A DNA stretch of 60,675 nt, from assembly GCA_046724665.1 (NCBI GenBank), contig JBKOWZ010000195.1:1-60675 (forward strand). The letters are read 5' to 3'. Source of the stretch: Actinocrinis sp046724665. Its GTDB lineage: Bacteria; Actinomycetota; Actinomycetes; Streptomycetales; Catenulisporaceae. A model generated the notes under the pieces. It had not been told where the DNA came from and did no database searches. It was given only the letters and a program-made list of their open reading frames with translations. Both the position numbers and the translations under genes were made by a program. This document shows, in pieces, positions 8,230 through 17,281 of the stretch; within the stretch, counting starts at the first letter, position 1; every line of letters begins with the position of its first letter.

Positions 8230-8829
8230 ATGAGGAGCCTGCGTTTCCGTCCCCATCGCGCCTTGTCGGCGAGGCGCACGCGAGGCGACCTTGTCCGCCG
8301 GGTGGCGGCCGTCGTGGTCGTCGCCGTCGTCGCCGCCGGGGCCGCGGCCTCGGCGCTGCTGGGCGGCCGTGCGCTGGCCCAGAACGCGGACTGCGGACCG
8401 GGCACCGCGGGCAAGGTGTATCCGGTCACTGACTGCATGCTCATGACCAGCACGAACACGATCACCGCCGGCGGAGAGCTGACGGTGTTCGGCGGTGGAT
8501 TCAAGCCGGTGAGCTCGGTCTCGGTGCAGCTGCACTCCACGCCGGTGACGCTGGGATCGCTGACGAGCAACGGCCTCGGCTCGGTCGAGGGAGGGGTCAC
8601 CATTCCGGCGAGCACTTCGGTCGGTTCGCACGAGCTCGATCTGAGCGGGATCAATCCCGACGGGACACGGCGGCTTCTGACGGCGAGCGTCCTGATCGAG
8701 GCCGCCACCTCGGCCTCCTCGGGGCTGAGCGCCTGGTTCTGGACCGGTATCGGCGTGCTCGTATTCGCCCTGGTGGGCATCGCGCTCGTGCTGGCGCGCG
8801 GCGGCCGCCGCGGACGGCGGGTCGGCTAG
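8230..8829 (+). CDS. Secreted, membrane-anchored protein with Ig-like domain
   Basis: A 199-residue protein with a basic N-terminus, a hydrophobic signal segment (residues 23-45) and an extracytoplasmic domain. That domain contains ITAGGELTVFGGGFKP and SVSVQLHSTPV, reminiscent of beta-sandwich (IPT/Ig-like) folds. A C-terminal membrane helix is followed by an Arg/Gly-rich tail. No LPXTG-type motif is visible. The ATG at 8230 has GGAG upstream; an ATG at 8212 is also possible. It is immediately upstream of the DUF4012 gene (three bases) and probably cotranscribed. A role at the cell surface in polysaccharide display is inferred from context only. Confidence 0.65.
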   Translation: MRSLRFRPHRALSARRTRGDLVRRVAAVVVVAVVAAGAAASALLGGRALAQNADCGPGTAGKVYPVTDCMLMTSTNTITAGGELTVFGGGFKPVSSVSVQLHSTPVTLGSLTSNGLGSVEGGVTIPASTSVGSHELDLSGINPDGTRRLLTASVLIEAATSASSGLSAWFWTGIGVLVFALVGIALVLARGGRRGRRVG

Positions 8830-8832
8830 GCC

Positions 8833-10593
8833 GTGCGCCTCGAGAAGACGAGGCGTCTGCGGTACGGGCTTCTCGCCGCGGCTGTCCTTGCCGTCGCCCT
8901 GGTGGCGGCCGCCGGCTGGCTGCGGCATCAGGCTGCGATGGTCGGCCGCGAGCTCACTTCGGTGCGGGCCGACGCGGCGCGGTTGCGCAGCGATCTGACC
9001 CGCGGGGATGTGGCCGACGCGCGACGGGTTCTGGAAAGGGACAGGTCGCTCGCGCGGGACGCCAATCAGCGCGTGTCAGGATTCTTGTGGAGTATCGCGT
9101 CGAGCGTGCCGTTCGCGGGGCGCTCGGCGCGCACCGTTCGCGGGTTGGCGGGAGCCGCGGACCAGGTGACCCGCGTGGTCGCCCCCGACCTGCTTGACGC
9201 TGCGGCGACGGTGCAGGCAGTGCAGCAGGCGCGCGTCGGCGCCGCCGTCGATCTGCGCGCCGTCGTGACGAGCACGCCCGCGCTGGACGCCGCGCTGCGC
9301 GGCCTGACCGGTATCGCGCAGTCCCTCGACGCCCTGCCGCACGCGACCGGCGACTCGCGGGTGGACGGCGCGCTCGCGGCGCTCTCCCATCAGACCACTG
9401 TGTTGCAGTCCGCCGTCCGGCGGGCGGACACGGCAGCGCATCTGCTGCCTTCCATGCTCGGCGGCGACGGGATGCGGCGCTATTTCCTCGCCATCCAGAA
9501 CAACGCGGAGGCTCGCGGGACCGGCGGCCTGGTCGGCGCGTACGCCATCGTGACCGCCGATCACGGCTCGGTGCGCTTCGAAAGCTTCGGCAGCAACGAC
9601 GACATTCCTCCGCCTGGTGCAGGATTCGAGCCCGCCATCGCGGCGGGAGCGCCCTTCGACCGGTTCGTGGAGGCACAGCGGCTCGCCGAATCGAATCTCT
9701 CGCCGCATTTTCCCGCCGCGGCGCTCGCGTGGAGCGCGCAGTGGGAGAGAACCACGGGCGAGCGGCTCGACGGCGCCGCGGCGATCGATCCGGTTGGACT
9801 TGCGCACCTCCTTTCCGCGATCGGTCCGGTCTCCACGCCTGACGGCGGGTCGGTCACTTCGGCCGATGCCGTGCGTCTGACGGAACGAGACGAGTACGCA
9901 CGCTTCGCTGATCCGGTGACACGCAAGCGGTACCTGGTCGAGATGGCGAGAGCGATCGCCGGCACCGTGGAGAACCGGCCGAGGTCCTCGACCGCCATGT
10001 TGCGGGCCCTGCGCGCGATGGTGGACGACGGCCGGCTGCATTTGTGGAGCGCCCACCTTCGCGAGGAGTCGCTGTTGTCCGCGACCCCGCTCGGCGGGAC
10101 TCTGTCGGCCGCGACCGGGCCCTTCGCCGAACTGGTGGTCAACAACGCGGCAGGGACGAAACTCGACTACTACCTCGATCGCGACGTCGATTACGCGCTC
10201 GGCCCCTGCCGTGACGGCCGCCGATCGACCACCGTGCGAGTCACGCTGCACAACGACGCCCCTGGCAGTGGTCTGCCGCAGTACGTCGTCGCCCGCAGCG
10301 ATGCCGGCGGCGGGCAGCGTCCGGTCGGCTCGAACAAGCTGCGCGTTTCGGTCTACGCGATGATCGGTGCACGCCTGTCCGGCGCCACGCTCGACGGCCG
10401 GCCGATCCTCGTCTCGCCCGGGATCGACCAGGGACACCCCGTGTTCTCGACCATGGTCGAGATCGGGGCCGGAGAGATAAGGGTGCTGCGACTGCGGCTG
10501 GACGAGCCGGCGGTCCACGTCGCCGCGCGGGTGGCCGTCCAGCCGCTCGCCCGGCCTCAGCACACCACCGTCTCCGATGCGGGATGTCAGTGA
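8833..10593 (+). CDS. DUF4012 domain protein
   Basis: A 586-residue protein with an N-terminal membrane helix (residues 11-28), a helical/coiled region, and the DUF4012 core. The core includes RYFLAIQNNAEARGTGGLVGAY near residue 215, a hallmark of this family. Members are often found in bacterial exopolysaccharide clusters and their biochemical role is not established. The GTG start is three bases after the preceding gene. The topology suggests most of the protein is outside the membrane. Its position directly before a UDP-sugar dehydrogenase supports an envelope polysaccharide function. Confidence 0.8.
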   Translation: MRLEKTRRLRYGLLAAAVLAVALVAAAGWLRHQAAMVGRELTSVRADAARLRSDLTRGDVADARRVLERDRSLARDANQRVSGFLWSIASSVPFAGRSARTVRGLAGAADQVTRVVAPDLLDAAATVQAVQQARVGAAVDLRAVVTSTPALDAALRGLTGIAQSLDALPHATGDSRVDGALAALSHQTTVLQSAVRRADTAAHLLPSMLGGDGMRRYFLAIQNNAEARGTGGLVGAYAIVTADHGSVRFESFGSNDDIPPPGAGFEPAIAAGAPFDRFVEAQRLAESNLSPHFPAAALAWSAQWERTTGERLDGAAAIDPVGLAHLLSAIGPVSTPDGGSVTSADAVRLTERDEYARFADPVTRKRYLVEMARAIAGTVENRPRSSTAMLRALRAMVDDGRLHLWSAHLREESLLSATPLGGTLSAATGPFAELVVNNAAGTKLDYYLDRDVDYALGPCRDGRRSTTVRVTLHNDAPGSGLPQYVVARSDAGGGQRPVGSNKLRVSVYAMIGARLSGATLDGRPILVSPGIDQGHPVFSTMVEIGAGEIRVLRLRLDEPAVHVAARVAVQPLARPQHTTVSDAGCQ

Positions 10594-10633
10594 CCGCGGT
10601 CGGCGGTCGGCCGTTCCAGGAGAGGAGCAGCGG

Positions 10634-11896
10634 GTGAATCGCGGGAAGCTTGCGGTCATCGGACAGGGATATGTGGGCCTCCCACTCGCCATGGGCGCCG
10701 TCGAAGCAGGGTTCGACGTCGTGGGCCTCGACGTGGACGAACGCAGGGTGAAACAGCTGGCGATGGGGGAGTCGTTCGTCGAGGACGTGGCCGCGAGGCG
10801 GGTAGCGGCGGCCCTGGAGACCCGCCGCTACCATCCCACCTGCGACGAGGAGGACATTTCAGGGTTCGATATCTGCGTCATCTCCGTGCCCACCCCGCTG
10901 CGCGACGGCGTTCCCGACCTCGGGTGTGTGGAGAGCGCGGCGCGAGCCGTCGGGCGGTACGTGACCAAGGGCAGCACCGTGGTGCTGGAATCGACCAGCT
11001 ATCCCGGCACGACGCAGGACGTGGTCGGGCCGCTGCTGTCGGCGCAGAGCGGGCTGCGGGCTCCCGGCGACTTCTTCCTGGGCTTCAGCCCCGAGCGGAT
11101 CGATCCGGGAAACCGCCGCTGGCGGCTGGAGAACACCCCGAAGATCGTGTCCGGTGTCGATGACGCCTCGCTGGCCATGGTGCGGGCGTTCTACGACAGG
11201 ATCGTCGAGCGGACCGTGCCGGTCTCCTCGCCGCGCACGGCGGAGCTGGCCAAGCTGCTGGAGAACACCTTCCGCCAGGTGAACATCGCGCTTGTCAACG
11301 AGTTGGCGACGGCGGCCCGACGCATCGGCGCCGACGTCTGGGAGGCGATCGACGCCGCCTCGACCAAGCCGTTCGGGTTCATGCGGTTCGAGCCCGGACC
11401 GGGCGTCGGTGGCCACTGCCTGCCGGTGGACCCGTCCTATCTGGCCTGGCACGTCAAGCGGACGCTCGGGCGCTCGTTCCGGTTCATCGAGCTGGCCAAC
11501 GACGTCAACAACCACATGCCGGAGCACATCGTCGCCCGCCTGTACGAGGCGCTCGGCAGGCGTGGCAAGACGTTGAGCGGCGCCCGGCTGCTGCTGCTCG
11601 GACTGTCTTACAAGCGCGACACCGGCGACGTACGCGAGTCGCCCGCGCTCGCCGTCGCCCAGGCGCTCGGCGAACTGGGCGCGCGGGTGCGGGCCGTCGA
11701 GCCGCACGCCGAGAGCGACCGGATTCCCTGCGAGATCGCACTGGTCGAGCTGACCGCGCAAGAAGTGGCGGCCGCCGACGCGGTGGTGGTGCTGACCGAC
11801 CACAGTGGTTTCGACTACCAGCTGGTGGAAAGCCACGCGGTGTACGTCTTCGATGCGCGCCACCGCTGCCACGGCCCGCACGTGGAAGCGCTCTGA
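10634..11896 (+). CDS. UDP-sugar 6-dehydrogenase (WecC/WbpA type)
   Basis: A 420-residue nucleotide-sugar dehydrogenase that oxidises a UDP-hexose (probably UDP-N-acetylhexosamine) to the uronic acid with NAD+. The Rossmann motif GQGYVGLP is near residue 10, FSPERIDPG lies mid-protein, and the catalytic Cys262 sits in GVGGHCLPVDP. The C-terminal SYKRDTGDVRESPA segment is also typical. The GGHC-LPVDP form is closer to UDP-GlcNAc/ManNAc dehydrogenases than to UDP-glucose dehydrogenases. The GTG at 10634 is preceded by GAGGAG. It would supply acidic sugars for the polysaccharide. Confidence 0.9.
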   Translation: MNRGKLAVIGQGYVGLPLAMGAVEAGFDVVGLDVDERRVKQLAMGESFVEDVAARRVAAALETRRYHPTCDEEDISGFDICVISVPTPLRDGVPDLGCVESAARAVGRYVTKGSTVVLESTSYPGTTQDVVGPLLSAQSGLRAPGDFFLGFSPERIDPGNRRWRLENTPKIVSGVDDASLAMVRAFYDRIVERTVPVSSPRTAELAKLLENTFRQVNIALVNELATAARRIGADVWEAIDAASTKPFGFMRFEPGPGVGGHCLPVDPSYLAWHVKRTLGRSFRFIELANDVNNHMPEHIVARLYEALGRRGKTLSGARLLLLGLSYKRDTGDVRESPALAVAQALGELGARVRAVEPHAESDRIPCEIALVELTAQEVAAADAVVVLTDHSGFDYQLVESHAVYVFDARHRCHGPHVEAL

Positions 11897-11913
11897 TCGG
11901 TTCGCGGCGCGGT

Positions 11914-12873
11914 TCACCGTACGCCGGACGGAACGCTCTGCCGCGGCTGCCGGCTGGAAAGCCATTGGGCCGTCTGCCGGAGACCGTCATCGAGCCCTAC
12001 TGGCTCGATCGCGGGGAACATGCGGCGCAGAAGGTCATTCGAGGCCTGTGAATCGTGTACGTCGCCGCGGCGCGGCGGTTCGTGCTCGACCTCGAGCGGA
12101 CGTCCGAGCACCTGCGAGAGCCGTCGGACGAGTTCGAGCAGCGAGGTGCGGGTTCCGAAGGCCAGATTCACCGGCATTGCCGATGTCATGCCCTTGATGG
12201 CGGCGTCCGCGAGTACGCGGGCGACGGTGCCCACGTAGGTGAAGTCGCGGGTCTGGGTGCCGTCGCCGTAGATCCGCAGCGCCCGGCCGCGCAGGGCGGC
12301 GTCGATGAAGGCCGGCACGACGGCGGCGTAGGCGTGGTCGGCGGGTTGTAATGGCCCGTAGACATTGAAGAACCGGAAGGCCAGCACGGGAAGTCCGAAA
12401 GCGGCCCCGTACGCCAGGGCGTACGCCTCGGTCGCGAGCTTGCTCGCCGCGTACGGGCTCAGCGGTACGGTCGGCAGGTTCTCGTGCTTCGGCAGTTGGG
12501 CGGTCGAGCCGTATACCGAGGACGAGGAGGCGACGATCAGCGGCGTCGAGCGGGTGCGACAGGCTTCGAGTACACGCACGGTGCCGGTCGCGTTGACCTC
12601 GTGCGTGGCGATGGGATCGGCCAGGGATCGGGGCACCGACGGTCGCGCGGCGAGGTGTACCACGGCGTCCGCCGCGCCGACGATCCGGTCCAACACGGTG
12701 CGATCCAGGATGCTGCCCTCGACCAGCTCCACCCCGCTGCCGGCGAGATTCGCGGCCGAGCCGGTGCTCAGGTCATCGAGCGCCACCACCGAGTCGGTCT
12801 CGGCGCGTTCGGCCAGTTCCCGGCAGAGGTTGGCGCCGATGAAGCCGGCGCCTCCGGTCACCACGATCTTCAT
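11914..12873 (-). CDS. NAD-dependent sugar epimerase/dehydratase
   Basis: A 319-residue extended SDR of the UDP-glucose 4-epimerase type. It has the GGAGFIG nucleotide-binding motif at residues 7-13, catalytic Ser/Tyr/Lys in ASSSSVYG and PYAASK, and the FFNVYGP region that shapes the sugar pocket. It interconverts or modifies an NDP-sugar precursor. The ATG overlaps the upstream glycosyltransferase stop (ATGA). The gene is convergent with the UDP-sugar dehydrogenase, with only 17 bases between stops. Confidence 0.9.
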   Translation of the reverse strand: MKIVVTGGAGFIGANLCRELAERAETDSVVALDDLSTGSAANLAGSGVELVEGSILDRTVLDRIVGAADAVVHLAARPSVPRSLADPIATHEVNATGTVRVLEACRTRSTPLIVASSSSVYGSTAQLPKHENLPTVPLSPYAASKLATEAYALAYGAAFGLPVLAFRFFNVYGPLQPADHAYAAVVPAFIDAALRGRALRIYGDGTQTRDFTYVGTVARVLADAAIKGMTSAMPVNLAFGTRTSLLELVRRLSQVLGRPLEVEHEPPRRGDVHDSQASNDLLRRMFPAIEPVGLDDGLRQTAQWLSSRQPRQSVPSGVR

Positions 12874-14093
12874 GTGTCCTGCCCTTCGAGCGGTGCGTCC
12901 TGCGCCGGCCACCATCCGTGCCGCAGGGCGATGGAGGTGTAGAGCTGATCGATGTCGGCGACGAGGCGCTGTGGGCCGAAGCGCTGTTCGGCGCGGACCC
13001 GGGCTTCGTGCCCCATGCGTTCGCGCAGGCCGTGATCCGTGAGCAGCCGGATGACGTGCTGCGCCAGTTCGTCGCTTCGAGGGCGCGCCAGCAAACCGGT
13101 CACGCCGTCCTCGACGACTTCCGCGACGCTGCCCACGCGGGTGGCCACCGCCGGCACCGCGGCCAGGGCGGACTCGATCAGCGACACGGGCATGCCCTCG
13201 TTGTCGGAGGTCAGGATCATGACGTCCGCCGCGGCGTAGACGGTTTCCACGTCGGAACGCCAGCCGGTGAACCGCAGCGGGGGATCCAGGCTCGAATCGG
13301 CCGACAGCGTCTCGGAATACGGGCCCTGACCACAGATCACGAACTGGGTGCGCGGGCAGCGTTCGCGCACGAGGCGCGCCACGGCCAGCAGCCGATCGGG
13401 TCGCTTGACCGCGACGAGTCTGCCGACGTACGCGACGACCGCGTCGTCTTGGGGCAGGCCGAGACGGAAGCGGGCCTCTCGGCGCGACGGCAGCGGACGC
13501 AGGCGGGTGCCCGGCGGCACCACGACATATTGCGGCGCGCTGCCGATCCCCGCTGCCACCAGTTCGTCGCGCACTTGCGCACCGACCGAGACGAGCCGGT
13601 CGCAGGTACGGGCAAGGATGCGTTCTGTTTGCGTCACCGCGCGTGTCCTGCCGGCCGGGAAGTAGCCGTGCAGCAGATGCCCGTGGAAGGTGTGCACTCT
13701 TGCCGGGACTGCCGCGGCGAGGGCGGCGAGTCGGCCGAGCGCGCCTGCCTTGGCGGTGTGGGTGTGCACGATGTGGGGCCTGAACCGCCGCATCGCGATG
13801 ATCAGCTCGGCCAGCGCCCTCGCGTCGCCCGAAAGCCGCACCTGGCGTCCGAGGCCTGACACCGTGTGCGCTGCCACGTCAGGCGCGCACAACGCGACGT
13901 AGTCCGCCTCGTCGGAGGCGACGCGGCCCGCGTAGAGGCGTTGGTCGAAACGCGCGGGATCCAACCCGCGGGCGAGGACCGCCGCTTGGAGCGCGGGCCC
14001 TCCGACGTTCATCCGGGAGATGACCCGCATCACTCTGAGAGGTTCTGCGGATTGCGCGGCCGTGGCGGGAGATGCCGACACACGTGAGTGCAT
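12870..14093 (-). CDS. Glycosyltransferase family 4
   Basis: A 407-residue GT-B fold glycosyltransferase. The N-terminal acceptor domain begins VMRVISRMNVGGPALQ. The C-terminal donor domain carries VAYVGRLVAVKRPD and the GT4 signature DNEGMPVSLIESALAAVPAVATRVG-type residues with the EX7E-like glutamate pair. It transfers a sugar from an NDP donor on the cytoplasmic face of the membrane. An in-frame ATG at 14123 is an alternative start; neither has a clear ribosome site. It is divergent from another GT4 gene with under 50 bases between starts. Confidence 0.9.
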   Translation of the reverse strand: MHSRVSASPATAAQSAEPLRVMRVISRMNVGGPALQAAVLARGLDPARFDQRLYAGRVASDEADYVALCAPDVAAHTVSGLGRQVRLSGDARALAELIIAMRRFRPHIVHTHTAKAGALGRLAALAAAVPARVHTFHGHLLHGYFPAGRTRAVTQTERILARTCDRLVSVGAQVRDELVAAGIGSAPQYVVVPPGTRLRPLPSRREARFRLGLPQDDAVVAYVGRLVAVKRPDRLLAVARLVRERCPRTQFVICGQGPYSETLSADSSLDPPLRFTGWRSDVETVYAAADVMILTSDNEGMPVSLIESALAAVPAVATRVGSVAEVVEDGVTGLLARPRSDELAQHVIRLLTDHGLRERMGHEARVRAEQRFGPQRLVADIDQLYTSIALRHGWWPAQDAPLEGQDT

Positions 14094-14141
14094 GAATGGA
14101 ATATAACGCCCTGAGTGGTTCATAGCGGTATATTTGCCGCG

Positions 14142-15359
14142 ATGACAACGACACGGTCCGGTGATCCGCCATCCGTCAGTCTCCTGATCGGTCAGCTGGG
14201 GCTCGGCGGGGCGGAGAAACAGGTCGCGCTCCTGGCGACAGGGCTGGCCGAGCGGGGAATCAGGACGCGCGTATTGGTGATGTTCGGCGGGGGACCGTAC
14301 GAAGACGTCCTTCGGGCCGAAGGCGTACCGGTGGTGCACCTGCGTTTCCCCAGAATGCGTGCCCCGGGCCTGACACTGGACGGCACCACCGGCCTGCGTC
14401 GCGCTGCACGCGGAGCGCGACTGGCGATCGGTGCGGTGCGCAGGTTGCCCCTCGCCGTCGCCGCGGTCCTGCGGCTCGTCACCGAACTGCGCCGCGAGCG
14501 CACCGATGTGTTGCACGCCTTTCTGCTGTACAGCTGCCTGGTCGCTTCAGTGGCGGGTCCGCTCGCCCGCGTCCCCGCCCTCGTCTCGGGGCGCCGCGGC
14601 CTCGCGCGCGGCGCGTGCGAACGGCGAACCGTGCTCGCTCTGATCCGCGCCGCGAACCGGGTGACCGACCTGGTGATCGCCAACGCCGAGGCGGTCGCGG
14701 CCGATGCGCGCAGGGTCGAGGGGCTGGCGCCGGCCAAGATCGTGACGGTTTACAACGGCATCCCGGAGCAGGCGTTCGTACCCGTACCCGTGCCGGATGC
14801 CGACCCGGTCGCGCAGGCGCCCGTCATCCTGTGTGTCGCCAATCTGATCCGATACAAGGGCCATCACCATCTGTTGCGGGCTGTCGCGATGCTTCGGGAG
14901 CGCGATATCGACTGCACGCTGATGTTGGCGGGCGACGGACCGGAGCGGGAGCGGCTCGAACTCATGGCCGCCGAATTGGCGGTCGATGCCAGATTCCTCG
15001 GACGCCGGACCGATATCGCGGCGCTGCTGGCGCGTGCCGATGTCTGCGTACTGCCGTCGCTGACCGAAGGGATGAGCAACGCGGTGATGGAGGCGATGGC
15101 GGCGGGCAAGGCCGTCGTCGCGACCGACGTCGGGGGTACCGGCGAACTGTTGCGTGACGGCCGGGGCGTACTCGTGCCGCCGCATGACCCGCAGGCGCTC
15201 GCACAGGCGATCGCCCGCGTCCTCGGCGACCCGGAGTTCGCGGCGGCGCTCGGCTCGAAGGCGCGCCGATGGAGCCAAATCCACCTGCGCGCGGACGCGA
15301 TGGTCGAACGCCATCTCCAGCTCTACACGCGCTTGTTGGAGGGCGAATGTGCGGCGTAG
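14142..15359 (+). CDS. Glycosyltransferase family 4
   Basis: A 405-residue GT4 enzyme. It starts with VSLLIGQLGLGGAEKQ (the glycine-rich acceptor-domain loop). It continues with VANLIRYKGHHHLLRA and ends with LTEGMSNAVMEAMAAGKAVV, the donor-binding EX7E segment. It probably adds one sugar of the repeat unit. It overlaps the next gene by 13 bases (asparagine-synthase start at 15347), indicating translational coupling. A GTG at 14115 in frame is less likely. Confidence 0.9.
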   Translation: MTTTRSGDPPSVSLLIGQLGLGGAEKQVALLATGLAERGIRTRVLVMFGGGPYEDVLRAEGVPVVHLRFPRMRAPGLTLDGTTGLRRAARGARLAIGAVRRLPLAVAAVLRLVTELRRERTDVLHAFLLYSCLVASVAGPLARVPALVSGRRGLARGACERRTVLALIRAANRVTDLVIANAEAVAADARRVEGLAPAKIVTVYNGIPEQAFVPVPVPDADPVAQAPVILCVANLIRYKGHHHLLRAVAMLRERDIDCTLMLAGDGPERERLELMAAELAVDARFLGRRTDIAALLARADVCVLPSLTEGMSNAVMEAMAAGKAVVATDVGGTGELLRDGRGVLVPPHDPQALAQAIARVLGDPEFAAALGSKARRWSQIHLRADAMVERHLQLYTRLLEGECAA

Positions 15360-17281
15360 CCGGGATCGTCTCGCTCGACACGCCCGACACCGGCCACGTG
15401 CGCCGCATGTGCGACTCGATGATCCACCGCGGACCGGACGGCGCGGGCTACCACGACGGCCTCAACGCCAGTCTCGGCATGCGGCGGCTGGCGATCATCG
15501 ACGTAGCCGGAGGATCGCAGCCGGTCTATAACGAGGACGGCACGATCGTCGCCGTGTTCAACGGCGAGCTCTACAACTACCGGCAGCTGCGCGACGACCT
15601 GATCGGGCGAGGCCACCAGCTGACGGGTGAAGGCGACAGCGCGTGCTTGCCGCACCTCTACGAGGAGTACGGCGACGAACTGGTGCACCGGCTGCGCGGC
15701 ATGTTCGCGCTCGCGATCTGGGACGCGGGACGGGAGAGGCTGCTGCTCGCGCGCGACCGGGTCGGCAAGAAACCGCTGTACTGGCGCCACGACGGCAGAT
15801 CGCTCTCCTTCGCCTCCGAGCTCAAGGCGCTCGTGGTCGATCCGGCGCACCGTCCGCCGATCGACCTCGTCGCCCTGCACCACTACCTGACTTTCCAGTA
15901 CGTCCCGGCTCCCTGGTCGATTTACCAGGGCATTCACAAACTGCCGGCCGGCAGCCGGCTGGTGTGGCAGCGCGGCGCGGTCAGCGAACAGCGTTACTGG
16001 CGCGTGGACTTCACCCCGCGCCCCGTCGAGTCCGAAGAGGCCGAATGCGCCAGGCTGCGGGAGCTGTTGCTGGAATCCACCCGACTTCGCCTGGCGGGCG
16101 AGCGGCCGATCGGCGCGTTCCTGTCCGGGGGTGTGGATTCCTCCGCTGTCGTCGCGGCGATGTCGCGGGTCGGCTGCGGGCAGCTGCGCACCTTCTGCGT
16201 AGGGTTCGAAGATCGCCGCTTCGACGAACGCGTTCACGCACGCGCCGTGGCAGAACGCTACGGCACCGAGCATCACGAAATGGTGCTCACCACAGACCAC
16301 CTCGACGTGCTGCCGACGCTGGCCCGGAATTTCGACGAGCCGTTCGCGGACTCCTCGGCGATCCCGTCGTTCTACGTGGCCCGGCTGTGCCGCCCACACG
16401 TGACCGTCGTGCTCAACGGCGACGGCGGCGACGAATGCTTCGGCGGTTATCAGCGTTACGCGCTGATCGCCGCCGCGGCGCGAATCAGGATGCCGAGACC
16501 GGCTCGCACGGCGCTCGCCGGCCTCGGCGCCGGTCTGTCGGGCCTCGCCTCGGGCCCGGGCCGCATCCAGCGGGTCGGGCGGGCGCTCGAGTTCCTCGGC
16601 GCGGGCGGAACGCAGCGGCGTTACGCGCGGCTGATGTCATACTTCGAGCCGCGTCAGAAGCTCGCCCTCTACAGCGACGCGATGCGGCGCGAACTGTCCG
16701 GCATCGACAGCGACCGGCTGATGTGCGACGCGTTCGCCGCGTCCAGGGCAGGCGACGACACCGGGCGCGCCATGGACGCCGACTTCAACCTCTACCTGCC
16801 GGGCGACCTGCTCGCCAAGATGGACATCAGCACCATGGCGAACTCCGTCGAGGCGCGGTCGCCCTTCCTCGACCACCATCTGGTGCAGTGGGCCACCACG
16901 CTGCCGACCCAGCTCAAGACACGCCCCGGAATGACGAAGTACCTGTTGAAACGCGCGGTCGCCGACTGGCTGCCGCCACGGTCGCTGAACCGCCCCAAGG
17001 CCGGCTTCGGCGTGCCGATGGCCGACTGGCTGCGCACCCACCTGCGGCCGCTGGCCTACGACCTGCTCACCGACCGGACGGCGTGCTCGCGCGGCTACTT
17101 CCGGCCCGAGCAGGTGGCGGCGCTGCTCGAAGCGCACGACGCGGGGGAGGACCACGCGACGCGCATCTGGGCCCTGATCCAGTTCGAGCTGTGGCACCGC
17201 TCCCTTCCGGACGCGCCACCCGCCGATCCGGCGGACGCCCTGACCGGCTGCGCAACCTCGAGCGGCTACGGAGAATCGTGA
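15347..17281 (+). CDS. asnB: Asparagine synthase-like glutamine amidotransferase
   Basis: A 644-residue AsnB-type enzyme. The start MCGVAGIVSL places Cys2 as the N-terminal nucleophile of the class II glutaminase domain (residues 2-190). The synthetase domain has the PP-loop SGGVDSS near residue 260 and NGDGGDECFGGYQRY. In polysaccharide clusters such homologues commonly amidate sugar uronic acids, which fits the UDP-uronate-forming dehydrogenase nearby. Cellular asparagine synthesis is the alternative. The stop overlaps the flippase GTG. Confidence 0.9.
   Translation: MCGVAGIVSLDTPDTGHVRRMCDSMIHRGPDGAGYHDGLNASLGMRRLAIIDVAGGSQPVYNEDGTIVAVFNGELYNYRQLRDDLIGRGHQLTGEGDSACLPHLYEEYGDELVHRLRGMFALAIWDAGRERLLLARDRVGKKPLYWRHDGRSLSFASELKALVVDPAHRPPIDLVALHHYLTFQYVPAPWSIYQGIHKLPAGSRLVWQRGAVSEQRYWRVDFTPRPVESEEAECARLRELLLESTRLRLAGERPIGAFLSGGVDSSAVVAAMSRVGCGQLRTFCVGFEDRRFDERVHARAVAERYGTEHHEMVLTTDHLDVLPTLARNFDEPFADSSAIPSFYVARLCRPHVTVVLNGDGGDECFGGYQRYALIAAAARIRMPRPARTALAGLGAGLSGLASGPGRIQRVGRALEFLGAGGTQRRYARLMSYFEPRQKLALYSDAMRRELSGIDSDRLMCDAFAASRAGDDTGRAMDADFNLYLPGDLLAKMDISTMANSVEARSPFLDHHLVQWATTLPTQLKTRPGMTKYLLKRAVADWLPPRSLNRPKAGFGVPMADWLRTHLRPLAYDLLTDRTACSRGYFRPEQVAALLEAHDAGEDHATRIWALIQFELWHRSLPDAPPADPADALTGCATSSGYGES

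Noticed and set aside
15643..17277. N-terminal extension of the flippase frame through the asparagine-synthase gene
   Set aside because: This part is an out-of-frame shadow of the amidotransferase. The flippase begins at the GTG overlapping its stop.
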